Below are positions 22,701 through 36,700 of a DNA stretch of 64,000 nucleotides, piece after piece. The position numbers were made by a program, and so were the translations under genes. Below the pieces are notes generated by a model. The model was not told the origin of the DNA. It did not search any database and saw only the letters and a list, made by a program, of their open reading frames with translations. How positions within the stretch are numbered: position 1 is the stretch's first letter; each line of letters opens with the position of its first letter. Source of the stretch: Anisakis pegreffii (taxonomy: Eukaryota; Nematoda; Chromadorea; Rhabditida; Anisakidae); assembly GCA_035041965.1 (NCBI GenBank), contig JAPYMA010001793.1, positions 1 to 64,000 of the forward strand, given 5' to 3'.

Positions 22701-25288
22701 ACGTTCGAGATTGTTGGTGATGTTCTGATGGGATTAGTTTGCTTTCGTATGAAAGCTTCGAATGAAACCAATCAAGCCTTACTCACTAAGTTTGTCTATA
22801 TATATGCAATTTCTTCGTTTTGGGTAGTCATTGTTTGCTTGTATTGATGTTGTTGTTTCGACGATCATTGGTGAAATTTGAGACTGAATTCATCGGGACG
22901 TATTCATATGGTACCGGCATCTTTGAATCAACAGTTCGTGATACGTTTTTGTGTTTGTGCAGAAAACGCTAACGACCGTGACATTCAGATCGCATACGAC
23001 ATCATTTCACAAACTGCACAGCATATCATGCGTTCGTTTGTTTCCGTTTCATGTCATTTCGTTTCATTTTATTTCATTTCGCAAGTAATAGTCGAATTCC
23101 ACAAAAAATGACTAATTTCAGATGACGGTATTGTTGAGCCGCTAGTTGAAGAAGCTGAATTGGAAATGCTTGAAGAAAAAGCTTATTCGAATTCAGAAGA
23201 TACGCTTAATAAGGTGGGTAGATATAAGCCTAGATGAATTGTTAGTTAGCATGTTGGTGCATATGCTCATAGTTGTTGCAGTTGTTAAAGATGATACGAA
23301 TTGGTATGGTTATCTTAGCTATTTGCACTCTTTTGTTTCAGGTTAGAACTGGATTGTTGAAATGTTCAAATGAGGCTTGTTGTCTATGCTTGGAACGTCG
23401 ATCTATGTTAGATACAATAGAAGCACATTAGCTGATGCAAAAAAAAACTAGTGATTTCTCATTAATATTGTTATCAGTATCGTTATTAGTATTATATTGT
23501 TGTATTATGTTTATTTGATGTTGTTCTGTGCTATATAGACAATGTTGTTTATTGTGATGTGTGTATGTTGTTTTCTGCCAACGAAAACCACAGACCGAAA
23601 TACGATGGTATCTGATGGACTGACTTGAATAACAATGCTGTTCGACATAAACGACCTGAATCGATGGAAAAGTGCATTGCAGAATTATTTTATTAATGAG
23701 CATTTTCGTAGAGTTGCATGCGAATCGTGCTAGTTTGTTGCAGAAAATATACTTGTCGTTTGTATGCATTTCATACAAGAGCATGCAACCTCGGGCGATC
23801 ATTCGAGGAAACAATCTTTTCGATCTCAGGTGATTGATTTCATGGTTGCGCGTAAACTTGAGCAGTTAAAACATTGTTAACCGTCTTATTCTCCTTCAAT
23901 TGTTTTGGCTTCTTTCAGATGTGAATCTATTTAAATGAATATTTTACGAATCAAATTGATTATTGCAACTTGTTATAACTATTGCAGTTTTCTGCTAATT
24001 GTTGCTATTACTAGTGTGCGTCGGGAAACGGGGTCCCCGACGGGGAACCCGTTTCCCGACAACTTTCCTCCCGACTTTTTTGTCGGGCATTCCTCTCCCT
24101 GTCCACTTTGCCCTCTGACGGCGTCTCTCCCCCCTACCCCCTCCCCGGCCGGAAAGTTACTCCTCGACGAACATTAGTTATTTCGTTCTTTCGAATGCTA
24201 TTGTTTTTATTGCTGTTGTTGTAATTGTTATGGTGTGTTTCATTTCGTTGTGTTGTATTCTTTTGCTAATTTATTAACTATTCATTCTCTTATCTGCTTG
24301 TGTTTATATGATGATTCTTGACATGAAAAAGCTATTGTTGATGAAATATCATCCTGAAATAAGCACCATATATTCTTTGAAAAAATCAGTGAGCAAAATT
24401 GAGTCTAAAAAATATCAAAAATTTCGTGGTCGACCATATGTTGAAAGTCGAAGTAATTTAAGGAAGTATCTTCAATGAGTTCAACTTCGTAGAAGTTCGG
24501 ACTCGGAATTTCTTTCTAGTGGGTTCACAGAAATGTTTTGAAATTGAAGAGCAGACGAGCATTGCAAGACGGTTGCTTTACTCGTCATTTATTAACCATA
24601 ACCAGAGCGCCCGGCTGCTCATTGATTAATTCAGGAGCTGAGTCGCAGCGTCTCAGGTGCACTGAATGGACTAGAAACAACAGCAGTGGCAGTCGCAAGT
24701 GGCTGTACATCAAAAGAGGAATTACTCGAGAGAAAAAATGCTAAAAGTTTGGCTGAAAAACGCTCATTCTTAGTACGTATGGTTTCCGATCCAAAATGCT
24801 ATAATCCAAAGATCGTTCGTCATCTGAATATGACGAACTATCGTAAGATGAGCGAAGATGTGGCCAGAGATCGAACAATACGGTCAGTCATTGAATCACT
24901 CTTCTTCTACATTCAAACAGTCACTCAACTAATTATCATATTCTTTAAAATGATGCATCTCCTTTTGACAGTTAGCGGCTGATGCGTTTATTCTCTTCTT
25001 TTTTTTCAGACAAACCATTGGTGGTGGTAGCGGTAGCAGTAGTGGTTCGAAGCAGTCACGTCCGAGGTATCTCCTCAACAGTGAAAATCGATCAGGTAAG
25101 AAAACCGCGAATGTCTAAAGAATACAGTATGTCAGACGTACAATATCTTGACCGCTGATAGACAGGTACACTAGTTAATTGAAGGTAATGAAAGTGATAC
25201 AACGTCAACGTTGAACGCGAGCGTTGATGAGGACGTAATACCGCTTCTCGAACAGACCGGTCTTCAAACGCCGATCGTGATATGTTAG
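19775..25288 (+). CDS. tdc-1: Tyrosine/aromatic L-amino acid decarboxylase, TDC-1-like (PLP-dependent)
   Basis: Group II PLP decarboxylase that makes tyramine, the octopamine precursor, in nematode neurons and gonad. The 14 exons join in frame to 863 aa: 19775-19979, 20239-20667, 20814-21019, 21098-21469, 21659-21769, 21856-22118, 22262-22332, 22399-22517, 22653-22789, 22883-23031, 23122-23213, 24635-24882, 25010-25095, 25185-25288. Diagnostic segments are [51 protein letters not shown]-lysine motif NPNKW and catalytic-loop DPLYLQH. The loop tyrosine fits a decarboxylase rather than an aldehyde synthase. The C-terminal tail with [20 protein letters not shown] is, as I recall, TDC-1-like and distinguishes it from DOPA decarboxylase. 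The first exon is hydrophobic and joins in phase to a Ser/Thr-rich exon; both precede the enzyme domain and are less certain. Alternative 3' ends are possible (stop at 23429-23431). Confidence 0.93.
24010..24176. mobile_element. GC-rich interspersed repeat in tdc-1 intron
   Basis: This GC-rich block in a long AT-rich intron repeats CGGGGA, TTTCCCGAC and CTCCCCGG, and ends in CTCCTCGACGAACATTAG. It matches the repeat at 8076-8282 in motif order (GACTTTTTT, then CCCCTC-rich, then CGACGAACA). It has no genuine coding capacity. Confidence 0.55.
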
Positions 25289-25620
25289 TGATAAGATAAT
25301 AACAACTACTAGTCATTTAGTAATGGGTTTAGCCGATAGATCATAAACTACAGTAGGTCAACTAATCGCTGGTCATTCCTTATGTCAACATTCTTCTTCT
25401 TTTTCTCCATCTATTTTCACCCAATCAACGACGCTGGCCAACCAAACGTTTGCTAGTCATCATGCAGTGTCGTCATCTTGCGAGTATTTTTCAAATGAAT
25501 CATTATCGTAGTCTCTCTCTCTCCACTGTTTCCGAACACCAAATAAATGTTGTAGCAGTTAACTGTTTTGTTCCTTTAGTTGAGATATTTAGTTATTTGT
25601 TGTGATTATTAACTGAATGT

Positions 25621-25626
25621 AATAAA
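25621..25626 (+). terminator. Polyadenylation signal of tdc-1
   Basis: AATAAA lies 333 bp after the proposed stop codon, in AT-rich sequence, and before the convergent ARL-3 gene. Confidence 0.45.
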
Positions 25627-26131
25627 ATTCCTTGTTGACGTTATTGTCGTTTGTTTTCGTCATAATAATACGTAATAATCAAATACGCATTCAGTACCAC
25701 AAAACAAGTCAATAAGCTCGTTAAAAATTGTTCAACTGTACATACCATGTTGCGTTATGCAGCTGATGATAAATCACGTGATCATCAATATAAGGTGGAT
25801 GGATTGCTTTTGAAACTTCACGAATTGAATAACAACTAGTATAAGTACATATATTTATTAATGGAGTGTATTTATTTTCAACTTTTTAATAAGCTGTAAT
25901 AATGTGGTTTGCAATAATAAGTATCATTCTGAATAACATTCCATAGAAAAATCGAATGCTGAATGATATCATGTGTTCGTCACATTAACCGAATGATATT
26001 TTCAATTTTCGAATAACGGTCACATCAAACGATAGATCGTTGTTGGGAAATGCTTTTAAGGGTTTTAGTATTTATCTTGTGTGCACATGTGCACACAAAT
26101 AACAATGCATTTCACAATTTCGAACACACTT

Positions 26132-28301
26132 TCATTTTAGAGACTTTGACGTAGGACCCTTCAGATTCTTCGAAATCCAGTCCATACCATCCTGAAACAA
26201 ATTCTCTAGTGAGAAGCTGATGAGCGTCGGCAATAGAAATGTTTATTAAGAACAAAAATTCAAGGTTATTACTGACAGTATTTGATTGATGTATCAACGG
26301 CTAATCCAGTAGTTCCTACTTACCCTAATCCCTTCACCGGTTACTGCTGAACAAGCTTGAATTTGCCATGACCTATCTCGAATCGAAAGTAACTGAAGAC
26401 CTTCAGCAATTTCACTTGCTTTAGCCGCCGTTACCAAATCCTGAAATTCCATAATAACCTCTCGCACAAGCGACAAACACATTGAAACGAGCATACCCAA
26501 AACACAAAGTATTACGTTGAAGATTGCATGCAAACTATATCAATTCAATGCCGCTTACCTGTTTGTTAGCGTATATGAGTAGGGGAACGCTTTTTAACTT
26601 TTCTTCTTCAAGCAGTTCCAAGAGTTCCTGAAAATTAGTGTCAACTGTAGACAGAAATGTAATTCACGAAATAACAGAAAAAGTTTACGATAAATTTAAT
26701 GCAACTTATGTGAATACGCTCATTTGTATTTTTGACACACACTTATATGAAGGAAATGAAAATTTTATTCAAATTCTCATAGTTCCAACAATTAAATTGA
26801 TATCTAATTTTCATTCTAAAGCATTTACCAAGCCTGTTTCATCAAAGCGTTTACGATCGCTGCTATCGATAACGTATATCTGCAAGATACGACCATAGAC
26901 TTACGACCAACGTTATGTTACTGAAGAAAAACTTTCTCTGCATAACTCATCTCGACCAACCAACTACACAGATTGTGGTCGAATTTTTCTTTCGAAAAGT
27001 TCTATCGGACATTCCACTTTTTACATTCTGGTTTACGTTGAAAACAACTTTTGCTGAGAACAACTTTTTCAGGGTAAATGACTTCAGCTGAACCCATCAA
27101 AAAACCCTAAGAACTTCTTCAAGAATAGAAAAGTCCTTTTGTTTTGCACACAAAAATCTCTTGGAATAATATCTCTTGAACCATCAGTATTGCAGTCGAC
27201 GATTCTAGCTTGGTAAGATAAGATTCACTTTTTTTAGACAGAAAAACGGTGAATGCTCGTCATGTACAATATTGTATTTAAGAAAAAAAATGTTTGCAAA
27301 TCAGCGACCAAAACATCGGTATTTTCAAAGTAGTTCTTCCAATACGGTCGTATTTTACGTTGTCCACCAATATCCCAAACGTTCAATTTAACGTCATCTG
27401 ATACCACACTTTTGATATTGAAACCCTGAATTAATGATACTATCATTAGATAGAAGACAAAATACAGCCTGGCTCAGGCTCGCAACATCAACGATATTGG
27501 TACACTACTCGGTTTCGAGCAAAACTTTCCTCCGCGAACCGGGTCAATCCATAACGTACTAATTACTGGTTGGGGCTCTATTTTTGAGCTATCGCGAAGA
27601 CCGTTCAAAGTCCGCCAAGCGGTTGTTTTAAGATCGCAATCAGTTCTTCAGTGCACATAATGCGAAACTGATCTGATGAGCATCAATCGCTACGACCACA
27701 GCGAACTGATCTATTATCTGCGATCACGACACCATTATTGTTGTCGGCTATGGAAGGTGTGTACTTGGCAGAATTAAACTGAAGTGGAAAATGTTTGACT
27801 GAAACTGGAATGGACCAATGATTAGCAACCTGTGTTGGAGTAATGTGTGCGATGTCTTCAGAGGCTATGTTTTTGAGAATGGTTGTTTTACCTGCATTAT
27901 CCAAGCCTGAAAGTCACTTTTATCTTGAATGGTGCAAGTAAACGTGATTGAAATGTACACCTGAGCACGACATATTTCGAAATGCCCTCGTTAAGACACA
28001 TCTGCTCTGCTCTTAATCAAATGCTTGAAGTCGACAGAAATCATGAATTTATTCAAATTCATCGACATTATTAGAGAAAAAAATTGAGCAAATAATACGA
28101 AACGGAATTAAATCTTTCCTATCACTCACCCAAAAGTAGTATCCTCAGTTCCTTGCCAGGCTGACTCTTGAATTTTCTCAAAATCCCCAAAAGACCCTGA
28201 ATTAAGAATGAAACATCAGTTAATTAAATATTCCAGCATCCTTTTGCTGCAATCAAATGAAATTTTTGCTTCATGATGAGTGATAATTTTTTGCATACCA
28301 T
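26132..28301 (-). CDS. arl-3: ADP-ribosylation factor-like GTPase 3 (ARL-3)
   Basis: Small GTPase that releases lipidated cargo from UNC119/PDE6D carriers, mainly at cilia. Eight exons on the minus strand, highest coordinate first: 28301-28299, 28196-28130, 27906-27830, 27425-27309, 26879-26829, 26627-26559, 26440-26324, 26191-26132. They join to 186 aa; human ARL3 has 182. Visible motifs are Gly2 after the start ([12 protein letters not shown]), P-loop GLDNAGKT, switch I ITPTQGFN, switch [26 protein letters not shown] and CSA. The run [15 protein letters not shown] is identical to human ARL3 as I remember it, which separates it from ARL2 and ARFs. The first exon is only the ATG codon. The donor after DVL (GTCGCT) is atypical but gives the exact family sequence. 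Unlike ARFs, ARL3 is usually not myristoylated. The gene converges on tdc-1. Confidence 0.95.
27477..27662 (+). pseudogene. Serine-protease-like relic inside an ARL-3 intron
   Basis: On the strand opposite ARL-3, an open stretch reads [15 protein letters not shown], then [11 protein letters not shown] and [13 protein letters not shown] followed by a Cys and a stop. The TGWG motif followed by a Q-A-V and later a Cys resembles the part of chymotrypsin-fold (S1) proteases before the catalytic serine. A short downstream segment around 27725-27760 ([12 protein letters not shown]) could be another fragment. No catalytic Ser or His segment was found, so I call it a fragment. It could also be an exon of an unrecognised nested gene. 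Confidence 0.35.
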
Positions 28302-30778
28302 CGATAAGATCAGAACAGTAATCTATGGTGTTGATCGAAAAGTTTACTCGTAGAAGACGGTTGGTTAGTCGTTGTGGATGAGTTAAGGCTTATTGAAAAG
28401 CTTCAGAAGAAACGTTTCTCAAAGAACGGATATGATACGAGTATGTTGAAACAATCGAAGAGGTAACACAGAACAGTTGTAGCTGAGTTCAGAATTGGGT
28501 TAGTTGGCTGGCTGCACATTCATTCATACATGAATGAAGAAGGTAGATTTATAGTAGTGTTTTATTAATACGTTCATATACGTCGATTCGATATGGATTT
28601 TAACGGATAGGATTGAGAAGGTTCGTCGGTAGAGCAACTCTACTCACCTAACCAACTATAACTGAACCAATGCCGTAGGGGGTAGGCAACAAATTTCATG
28701 CTTGTATCCATGGCGACAAATCATCAACATCCACATCAGTATGATTCCAAAAAGCATACAAACAACCAGCAAACATATCTATCTCATTCGTCACATTTAT
28801 GCTACATTCATGTAAATGATTGAATATATTGCGCGAGCTTCAAGACCCCATCTCAGATTGTGCTCTCTTCTTCACTTCATTCGGTCAATTATTAATCGAG
28901 CAATCGGTTAGTTCAGTAAACAACTACTCAGATGATATAGTGAATGAGTTCCATCTCCGCTAATTTCTCCATTTCATACCAATTCCTTCATTTCAATTAC
29001 ACATTCTTAGTCTTAATCAGATGGGAAAACGTCAACGACGAGGAGCTTAACAATCAATGCGACTGCATCTATAACTTTGGAAATATAAGCAAGTTAATTT
29101 TTTTTTTGAAAAATACCAAAATTCCGGAAGGTCAAAAAATCGGAAACTTCAACTCATCTCGCTTGATCAAGAAGGGCATGCCAGAGATATACTTCAAGGA
29201 TTTCTTAGCTCCTGACAAGATCAATGCACGTATCTCTAAGTTACTTTCACGCAAATGTACGTGACTCTGAAAATTATATTTTTTTGCCCAAAGTGGATTC
29301 CATTTATAGTTTTTTCAAATTTTCCAAAAATTTTTTCACCACAATTTTCACTGTTGGGAGAAACACAGATGACCACAAGTCCGACGCGTTAAGAAATTGA
29401 TGTTCACCTTTGATTTGAGTACGTTCAATTCGTAATCTCTGAAATGAAGTGAGCAGGATGCACGTTTGATAATTTTATTTAGTCCATTAAAGATTCCTCT
29501 TTATGAATTCAATTCAAAGTGTGAAGCAAATGATAAAAATTATGAACGGCAATGATAGAATAATGACAATAATAACAGCACAAAAAGTCACCCAAACAAT
29601 GTATAATATTACATATCACACAAAATTGATTCACCAAGTGAACAATAACAATAACATTTGTTTCAAATGAAATCATTGAATTCACTACAGAGCAAATTAA
29701 CAACCAAATAAAATTATAATTCACTTGACCTGTCTGCTCGTAACAATGAACAGTTTTGATGCAATAATACAAATAGCACATGCAAAAAATACACCATTCA
29801 TTCAATATTCAGAATAATAAGAAAATTAAAAAGATTATTTGATATTTTACTTCAATTAATCATCAATTAAATGTGATGAAAGCAAACAGTCACTTCAATA
29901 AATAAATTTATTCATACTCTTTTATGCGATCCGTATAAGAAAAGAGAGTCGAAATGTATTCAGTTCACAATACTTATCTTCAACATTTTCTGCCGACGAA
30001 TAAACTTTCTTCTATTCCTCAGCAAGTAAACAATATGCAAAAATCGGATGAATTTGTGCTGATCGAATCAATTGCGTTAGCTCATGCAAAAAATGAAAAT
30101 AAATTGTTCGCGAAGTTAACCGTCAAACTGGAATATGCCACAGTAAAGAGGATAACTGTTTAAAATGAATGTGCAGTGGTTGAGAAAATGACAGAAATGA
30201 AGCCATAAGACCGTAAGGATGAACTGGAAACAATTAAAAACGATCGAAAATCAATAGAAGAATAACGCATCTTGCATAGCATTCGTTGAAACAGAAGCAG
30301 CAGCATCAGCAGCAACAGAGGCGGCCGTGAACAGATAGATATGTTTCCGGGTTGATTCTAAAATAAAAAACAAAGCACCCAGTCAAATTAGCCGAAAATA
30401 CAGAGCCCAAATAAAAATTGGTTCCTTTGAAAAATTTATAATGAAAAAAATAATAACTCTACATAGAATGAAAACAATTAAATAGTAACAGTGATGATAT
30501 TGACAACAGCCGCAATATATAAAAAAGGTGTCAATGACGAGTAGATGGAAGAAAACAAATAAACTGAATGTTGTCATGTGTATCTTCGATCGATCAATTG
30601 ATTTTGAAAGAATGCGTTAATGATAACATGGTTAATACAATTATTACATACATGGTTAATACGATCATTATTCGATGCGCTTTCATAATGTCCACCACGA
30701 GTACGGCTGAATTTGCGACCACATTTGATTAACTGATTCGTAAATGTACTCCGCTGATTGACTGCTAACATATTTGAA
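28302..30778. other. Intergenic region between arl-3 and the FIP200-like gene
   Basis: This 2.5-kb stretch holds the arl-3 promoter on one side and the FIP200-like 3' end on the other. Plus-strand open frames at 28944-29264 and 29954-30163 have biased composition and no recognised domain, so I do not call them genes. A CAG-rich run lies near 30295-30330. Confidence 0.4.
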
Positions 30779-33700
30779 TCACTCGTCAGAACGTCGTCGA
30801 CGCAGACTCGATGAATCAAGTGGTAAAGGCTCCACTTCAACACGATAGAATCTCGTACCAACTGCTAAGCTGTACCTGCACAGCAACGAAGATCATTCCA
30901 AACACTCATTCACTAATCGAAAATCAGATCCATTTGTGCGAGATGATGATGCAATCTATTTGCAATCTTACTTTTCGTAAAAATGTAATAGTAGAAAACA
31001 GTAACAATGATTCTTTTCAGGAGATTAAAAGGTCATGACGACTGTTATATAAAAACTGTCCAGTTACTCAGCAAACTCATAGGATCGTTGTTAAGCTCTG
31101 TTGGAGTATATTTTAAAGTATGTTAATTCAAAAACGTCTGCGAAAAACTGAAAATTTTGACTGATCCTTCTTCAGAGTTTAAAAACGATTAAATAAGTCT
31201 GAAAAACGGTTCAGAGTAGTGAGCAGCCTATATTGCAATTGTGAATACATACCTATTACCAGCTTTACGCATTTGACAAAACTCGAGTCGTGTAGTGGTT
31301 GCAAGAAGCCAATTGGGACGACGAGATGGAATTTGTGGTTCAGGTCGAACGCCCATACGCCTCAGGCAACTCTCTTTGACGAAGTGCATTACTGGTGAAG
31401 TGCTAAAAAAGTTCACGATATGAATTTAACAGATAAAAATACACACACATTAAATGGTTTCATTTAATCATTCAGTTGTATAGTGCTGACAAACAATATG
31501 CTATAACACTGATCAAAAACGTGATAGATAGCGAAAATGAATGACCAGAATAAAATGTATGAATTGTGCACATCACTCCAGACCACTAGCACAGCACATG
31601 CTTCATGAATGTCTTGAATTGTAATCATCACTCGCATGTCTTTTAAACGAATCCGTGTTTGCGTCGCTGCCGAATGCACATTTACGGCAGCTATATCTTC
31701 ATCTGAATCCTTAACAAGCACACAAATTCTTATAAAAACAGTATCACTTGTTATGAATTTGTACTATTTGTTGGAAAATGTACAAGAAAATGCACTGCAT
31801 TTTGCCAAAACCGTTTCAAAAATACAAAAAGACACGGCCACACAAACAAGAAACAAAGTAAAAATCAACCTTATCATCATCATCCGATCTGTCGGCACCT
31901 CGCGAAGCCACATCCTTCGTCGCTTCACCACTCTCGCTCGTGTCCCTCGAATGCGATGGCCCGGCTGCGCCCTCTCCTCCCCCAATCATAATTGCTCAAA
32001 TCAAATCAAAATTATTTGCAAATGCATCGAGCAACAAATCAAGAAAAGCACAAAATTACTCGCCATATGCGTTTCCCATTTTGCTGCCAAAGCAAACTTC
32101 AAAATGAAAATTTTCTTGCCTGCGAAAGTAATGCAACACTCCTCAAAAACAAACCAGATTCTGTAAGCGGCATCATGCTATCTTGCAGTACCATACTCGC
32201 ATTTGGATTATTCAATGACGAACATGTCTCTTGTGATATCTCATCAGCTCCTGCACGTTCCTCCCTTAAAACAATACAGTCAACCTCGTGAGAATAAGTC
32301 ATTCATTCAGTCCACTGATCACTTGAATAATCAAAAAATTTGATCAATTTTCAATAACAGACACCGATTTTTCGAGATTAATACATATATGCAATAAATA
32401 CATATACATCATTTTATTCGCTTCAAAACACTATAGAGGAAAATTGCCTAAGATTCATTTCGCTTGAATTCGTCATTCATCGTGTGTGGTCAAGAAATTC
32501 AACAGACTTTCAACGGGATAATGAACAAATGCTGCATAAATAAGGCTTGCATTGATTGTTGGAAGAAAGATTCAATCAATCGACGAAATAATCACAAACA
32601 GAAATTTAAATTGAAACTGCATAATTAAACACAACAAACAACAATTTACAATGCTACAATAGCAGGCATGTTATAGCGCAGTCAGGTTTCATTTACATGA
32701 AGCAAACAAAATGCTGGATTCAAAACAAATGTCAGCCTGATTTAAAAGCTTACTGAGGCTTAATCTTAACCATGAAACTGCACTGAAAACTATGACGGAA
32801 TGGCTCACTTTCCTGTTATTAAATCATACCCATTGAAGCGTTCATCTAAAATGCATTACGAGGGACAAGAAAGCTTTCAAACCTAATGGAATGAATATGA
32901 AAAATAGGAAACAAACCGCTCAATTGCTTGACGCGATGCTTCATCCACTTTTCTTAACATACGTTGTTCCAATTCTTTTATTCTTTCCTCCTTAAAGTGC
33001 GAAAATGGACTCAATGATTGAAAGATACACAAAATTATTAACTGATGCCACTTATATAAAAAGTATAGACCACAGTGCTCAGCTAACATATAATGCAAAC
33101 GAACATATTTTTGCGATTTTAAACGCCAATCATATTCTGCTTCTTTTTTGATCCGTGTTATCTCCTCCGATTTCTTCTCTTCCATACCCAACGCAATCAA
33201 ATGCATTTTAGCCTGACACGTAGACAAATATCAACATCGGATTTTTAAGAAAACATAAATAAGTTATATAAGGATGTAAATGAAATTTCATAATAGCAAC
33301 CACCAAAGGATTGGAACAGCATGCTGAACATAAACACGAAATTTATTTCAAGAGGAAGTGGTTAGGGTATGAAACGACAAACTTTATATTCCTTCTCGAA
33401 GAGAGCACGAATTTCGTCATTCTTCAAGATGTCTTCAGATTCAGACTGCTGCATATGTGCACGTGCCTCACGAGCTTTATGCAGTGAATGACGCAACGCT
33501 TCAATTTCTTTGTCTTTTTGCTGAAACGTAATCAAATCTTTTTCACGTTACATTTCTCTATAACTAAACAAACATACCGGATCTTATCACTTACCTTGAT
33601 TTCGTCGCAATACTCCGTTTCAATGCGCATCTTCTCCAGTTCATGATCCACCACAGCACGTTTTATTAATTCCGATTTCTCATTCTCCGATCTGAATTGC

Positions 33701-36700
33701 AAATGGATAGCTCGGTTTCTGGCTAAGTGACCACAATCGAGACTGAATCACTTCACAGATGTACCACTCGTGCTATCAGTGGATCACATTAACAACTATT
33801 TGTCACTTCAGGAGCAACGATAGTAAAAAACAAAAATAAGCGAATATAATGACTAATTGAGATGATCAAAGTAAAACTGCAACGGCAATGAAATATTGCT
33901 GCTGCAGTTCATTATAATTACTTTGCAATCGCTTCTTGATTCTTCTCGTTCTCCGTTCGAAGCGCATTAATTTCAGCTTGTTGATCTTCTAGAACCTCTT
34001 TCAAATCAACCAATTCACGATCACGCCTCATACCGTCCTCTAATTTTGCCTAGAACAAATTATTTCATTTCTTTATCTGATAACGCAACTTTATTGTTTT
34101 AGCCAACTCAACTACCCCTTTCTGTTGCTCTATCTGTCTACTTTTGTTACAATACTATGTTAGAACCAATTATTATAACAACAACAACTAAAATAAGCAT
34201 AATATAAGTGTACTATGAAATTAGAAATGAATTTATCAAATGAACACACCTTTAATTCTTCGATAATCCTCTCGAAATGAGCCGTTGTTTCGGCGATCGC
34301 TGTCTTTCGAGTTTCTTCAATTTGCTTTTCGAGCGCTGATCGACGCGAACGCTCCAATTCTTCCATCATTTTAACAACACAATCATTTGCTATATTTATT
34401 TCCTTCTCCATATTCAGTCTATCATCAGCAATCATTTCCTTGGTCGTTTTCATAGCCTGAATAATAACAATGATAATAACAACAGAGCACGTCCCTGTCA
34501 TCATCGAATGCTATGCCTTTTGTTACCAAATATCCACTCGTCGAGTTACCAAGCGCGCTCATTAATACTTTCTCAATATTGCTCTTTGCTTTCAATACTG
34601 CATAAAACTTGCAGTCACAAAAAACATGTGATATGTAAATTACATCCGAAATTGACTGTAATCCGTTTAAAATCGGCTTCAAGTGTTCCACTGTATCACT
34701 CAACGTCATTTGATTTGATCGTCGATCCATTTCAAATTGCTGAAGAGAGAGAACATTAAAATGTTAACTGACGAGTTAGTGAAAAGTGAATAATGCTAAA
34801 TTCACTTACTCGATACTGACAAGATGTGAAATGATCTTCAGGAGTGCTGAATTGACTAGACTTTTCGGATACCTAGGAATAATAATCATACAGAAAAATG
34901 GACAGGAATTATTTAGGTGCAATCACCTACATCTTCCATCAAAACGTAACCAGGAATATTAACCAGTAGTACATGGAACAATAATACTATCGAATGAGAG
35001 AATTACATTTGTCACCTGACGGTTAGAATCGTCACGATGTGGAATACGAATCGGAGCACTTTTGACCGACTGACTGACGCCTGCGCTGGATGAGGCAGTT
35101 AATGTGTCACATTCCTGAAGAATTCGAAATGATGAATTGAAAATAATACACTAAATAAATGACGAAAAGAATAAACAAGACCAATAGCAACAAGGATAAA
35201 TATAGATAGATACCTGTTGTGAAGCATCAAAAAGTTGAGTCAGTGGACTGAGTGGTTTTGAAGATGATACCGTTGCATCAGCATTATCCAAACTCAAAGT
35301 TGAACTAAACGTTGGAGGTGACTTCGTTAAGCGTACTGCATTTGACGGCGATATATCCATATTCTCATCACCGCTAAATCGAAATTTTGCACTGATCAAC
35401 AGCACATAGTGAACGAAAAGCAGTCAATGACTTACTCAACTCTAAAGATGTGGCAGCTTATCACAGGATTTATACTGTTCGACTGCTTTTTCGCTGTTTA
35501 TAAGATCAGATTCACTAACCTCAACCAATTCGTAGACGGGAAGTTTTTATTTAGTGTGGTGATATTGATGGTGGCATCTGAAGTGAAAAATGATTCTTCA
35601 CGTCGCATTGGTGCTCCTCCAGAGGCGGTTGCTTCTATTTGCGGATGGATCACGGATACGGCTCGTGGATCCCGAACCGATAAGCGTTGATAGATTGCCG
35701 GTTCGCTCACTTTCAATAAGTGCGCCAAGTTTGGGACACTCTCAAATCAGAATTGCATTCATTTATTCGCTAATTAATCTATTGACTTTTCGATCGAATA
35801 GAAACAGAAGTTTATTGATCACCGTGCTATAACGCTACGAACAACAACGATAAACGAGAGCATTGGCAATAAAATGGAAAATAACGTATGAACAAAAGGA
35901 CTCACTTGTCTTAAAGCCCTCAAATGTGAGAAATCAACAGGAGGTAGATTCTGGTCGAAAGGAGGCAATTCAGTAGGTATGAAATTCGGGAACTGATCAA
36001 ACATCCCTGGGAAGAGTTGTTTCAAGAAGTGCCGATTCAGTTTAGAGTTGAATGTCTCACGTATCGAGCACTCTTCACGTATCAACTCACCACTCTTCTC
36101 AGAGAACGACGTGAACCACGAATGAAATTCCTTCAACGTATTTCAGTTTAGGACAATCTTATTAATGAAATTCAATATTCATATAAATATTTCATACTAT
36201 TATCATTATGATTAAGGCTACAACATACCGGATGCAATGTGCTCCGTCGAATGGCCTCTGTTATTGCCGTCACATACATTGTCGGTGATTCTTTCACTTG
36301 TCTTATTATATCCAAACGATTCCGTAATTCAAAAAATTTTGCTTCAAATACAATTATTTTATAATTGACGTTATGCAGTCGATCGTACGCCTAAACAGTA
36401 GCAACAATTGTGAATGATAATCATGCCAACGAATAATAAAAGCTGAACAAGATCGAAGACTGCAATAAAAGCTGCACATGCAAGTGAGTTAATTCATAAT
36501 TAAGTTTAAAAAAGCCAAATCGAAAACTAAGTTACTCTCATTTTATCAAATATGAATGAAAAATGAATCAATAAACGAAAGAAACCAATTCGAATAACCA
36601 TAAGACGATGAAAACCTGTAAAATCCATCCTGAAAGACGTGTTCTGATATTGTTGAGCAGCTCAATTTTGGACTGTGAAAACAATTTCGCCATTTTTTGG

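Noticed and set aside
28944..29264. 106-codon plus-strand open frame
   Set aside because: No recognisable domain, no start context or splice partners, and composition close to chance in AT-rich DNA.
31636..32166. 176-codon plus-strand open frame
   Set aside because: It is antisense to the FIP200-like linker and Claw exons, which have clear homology on the minus strand.
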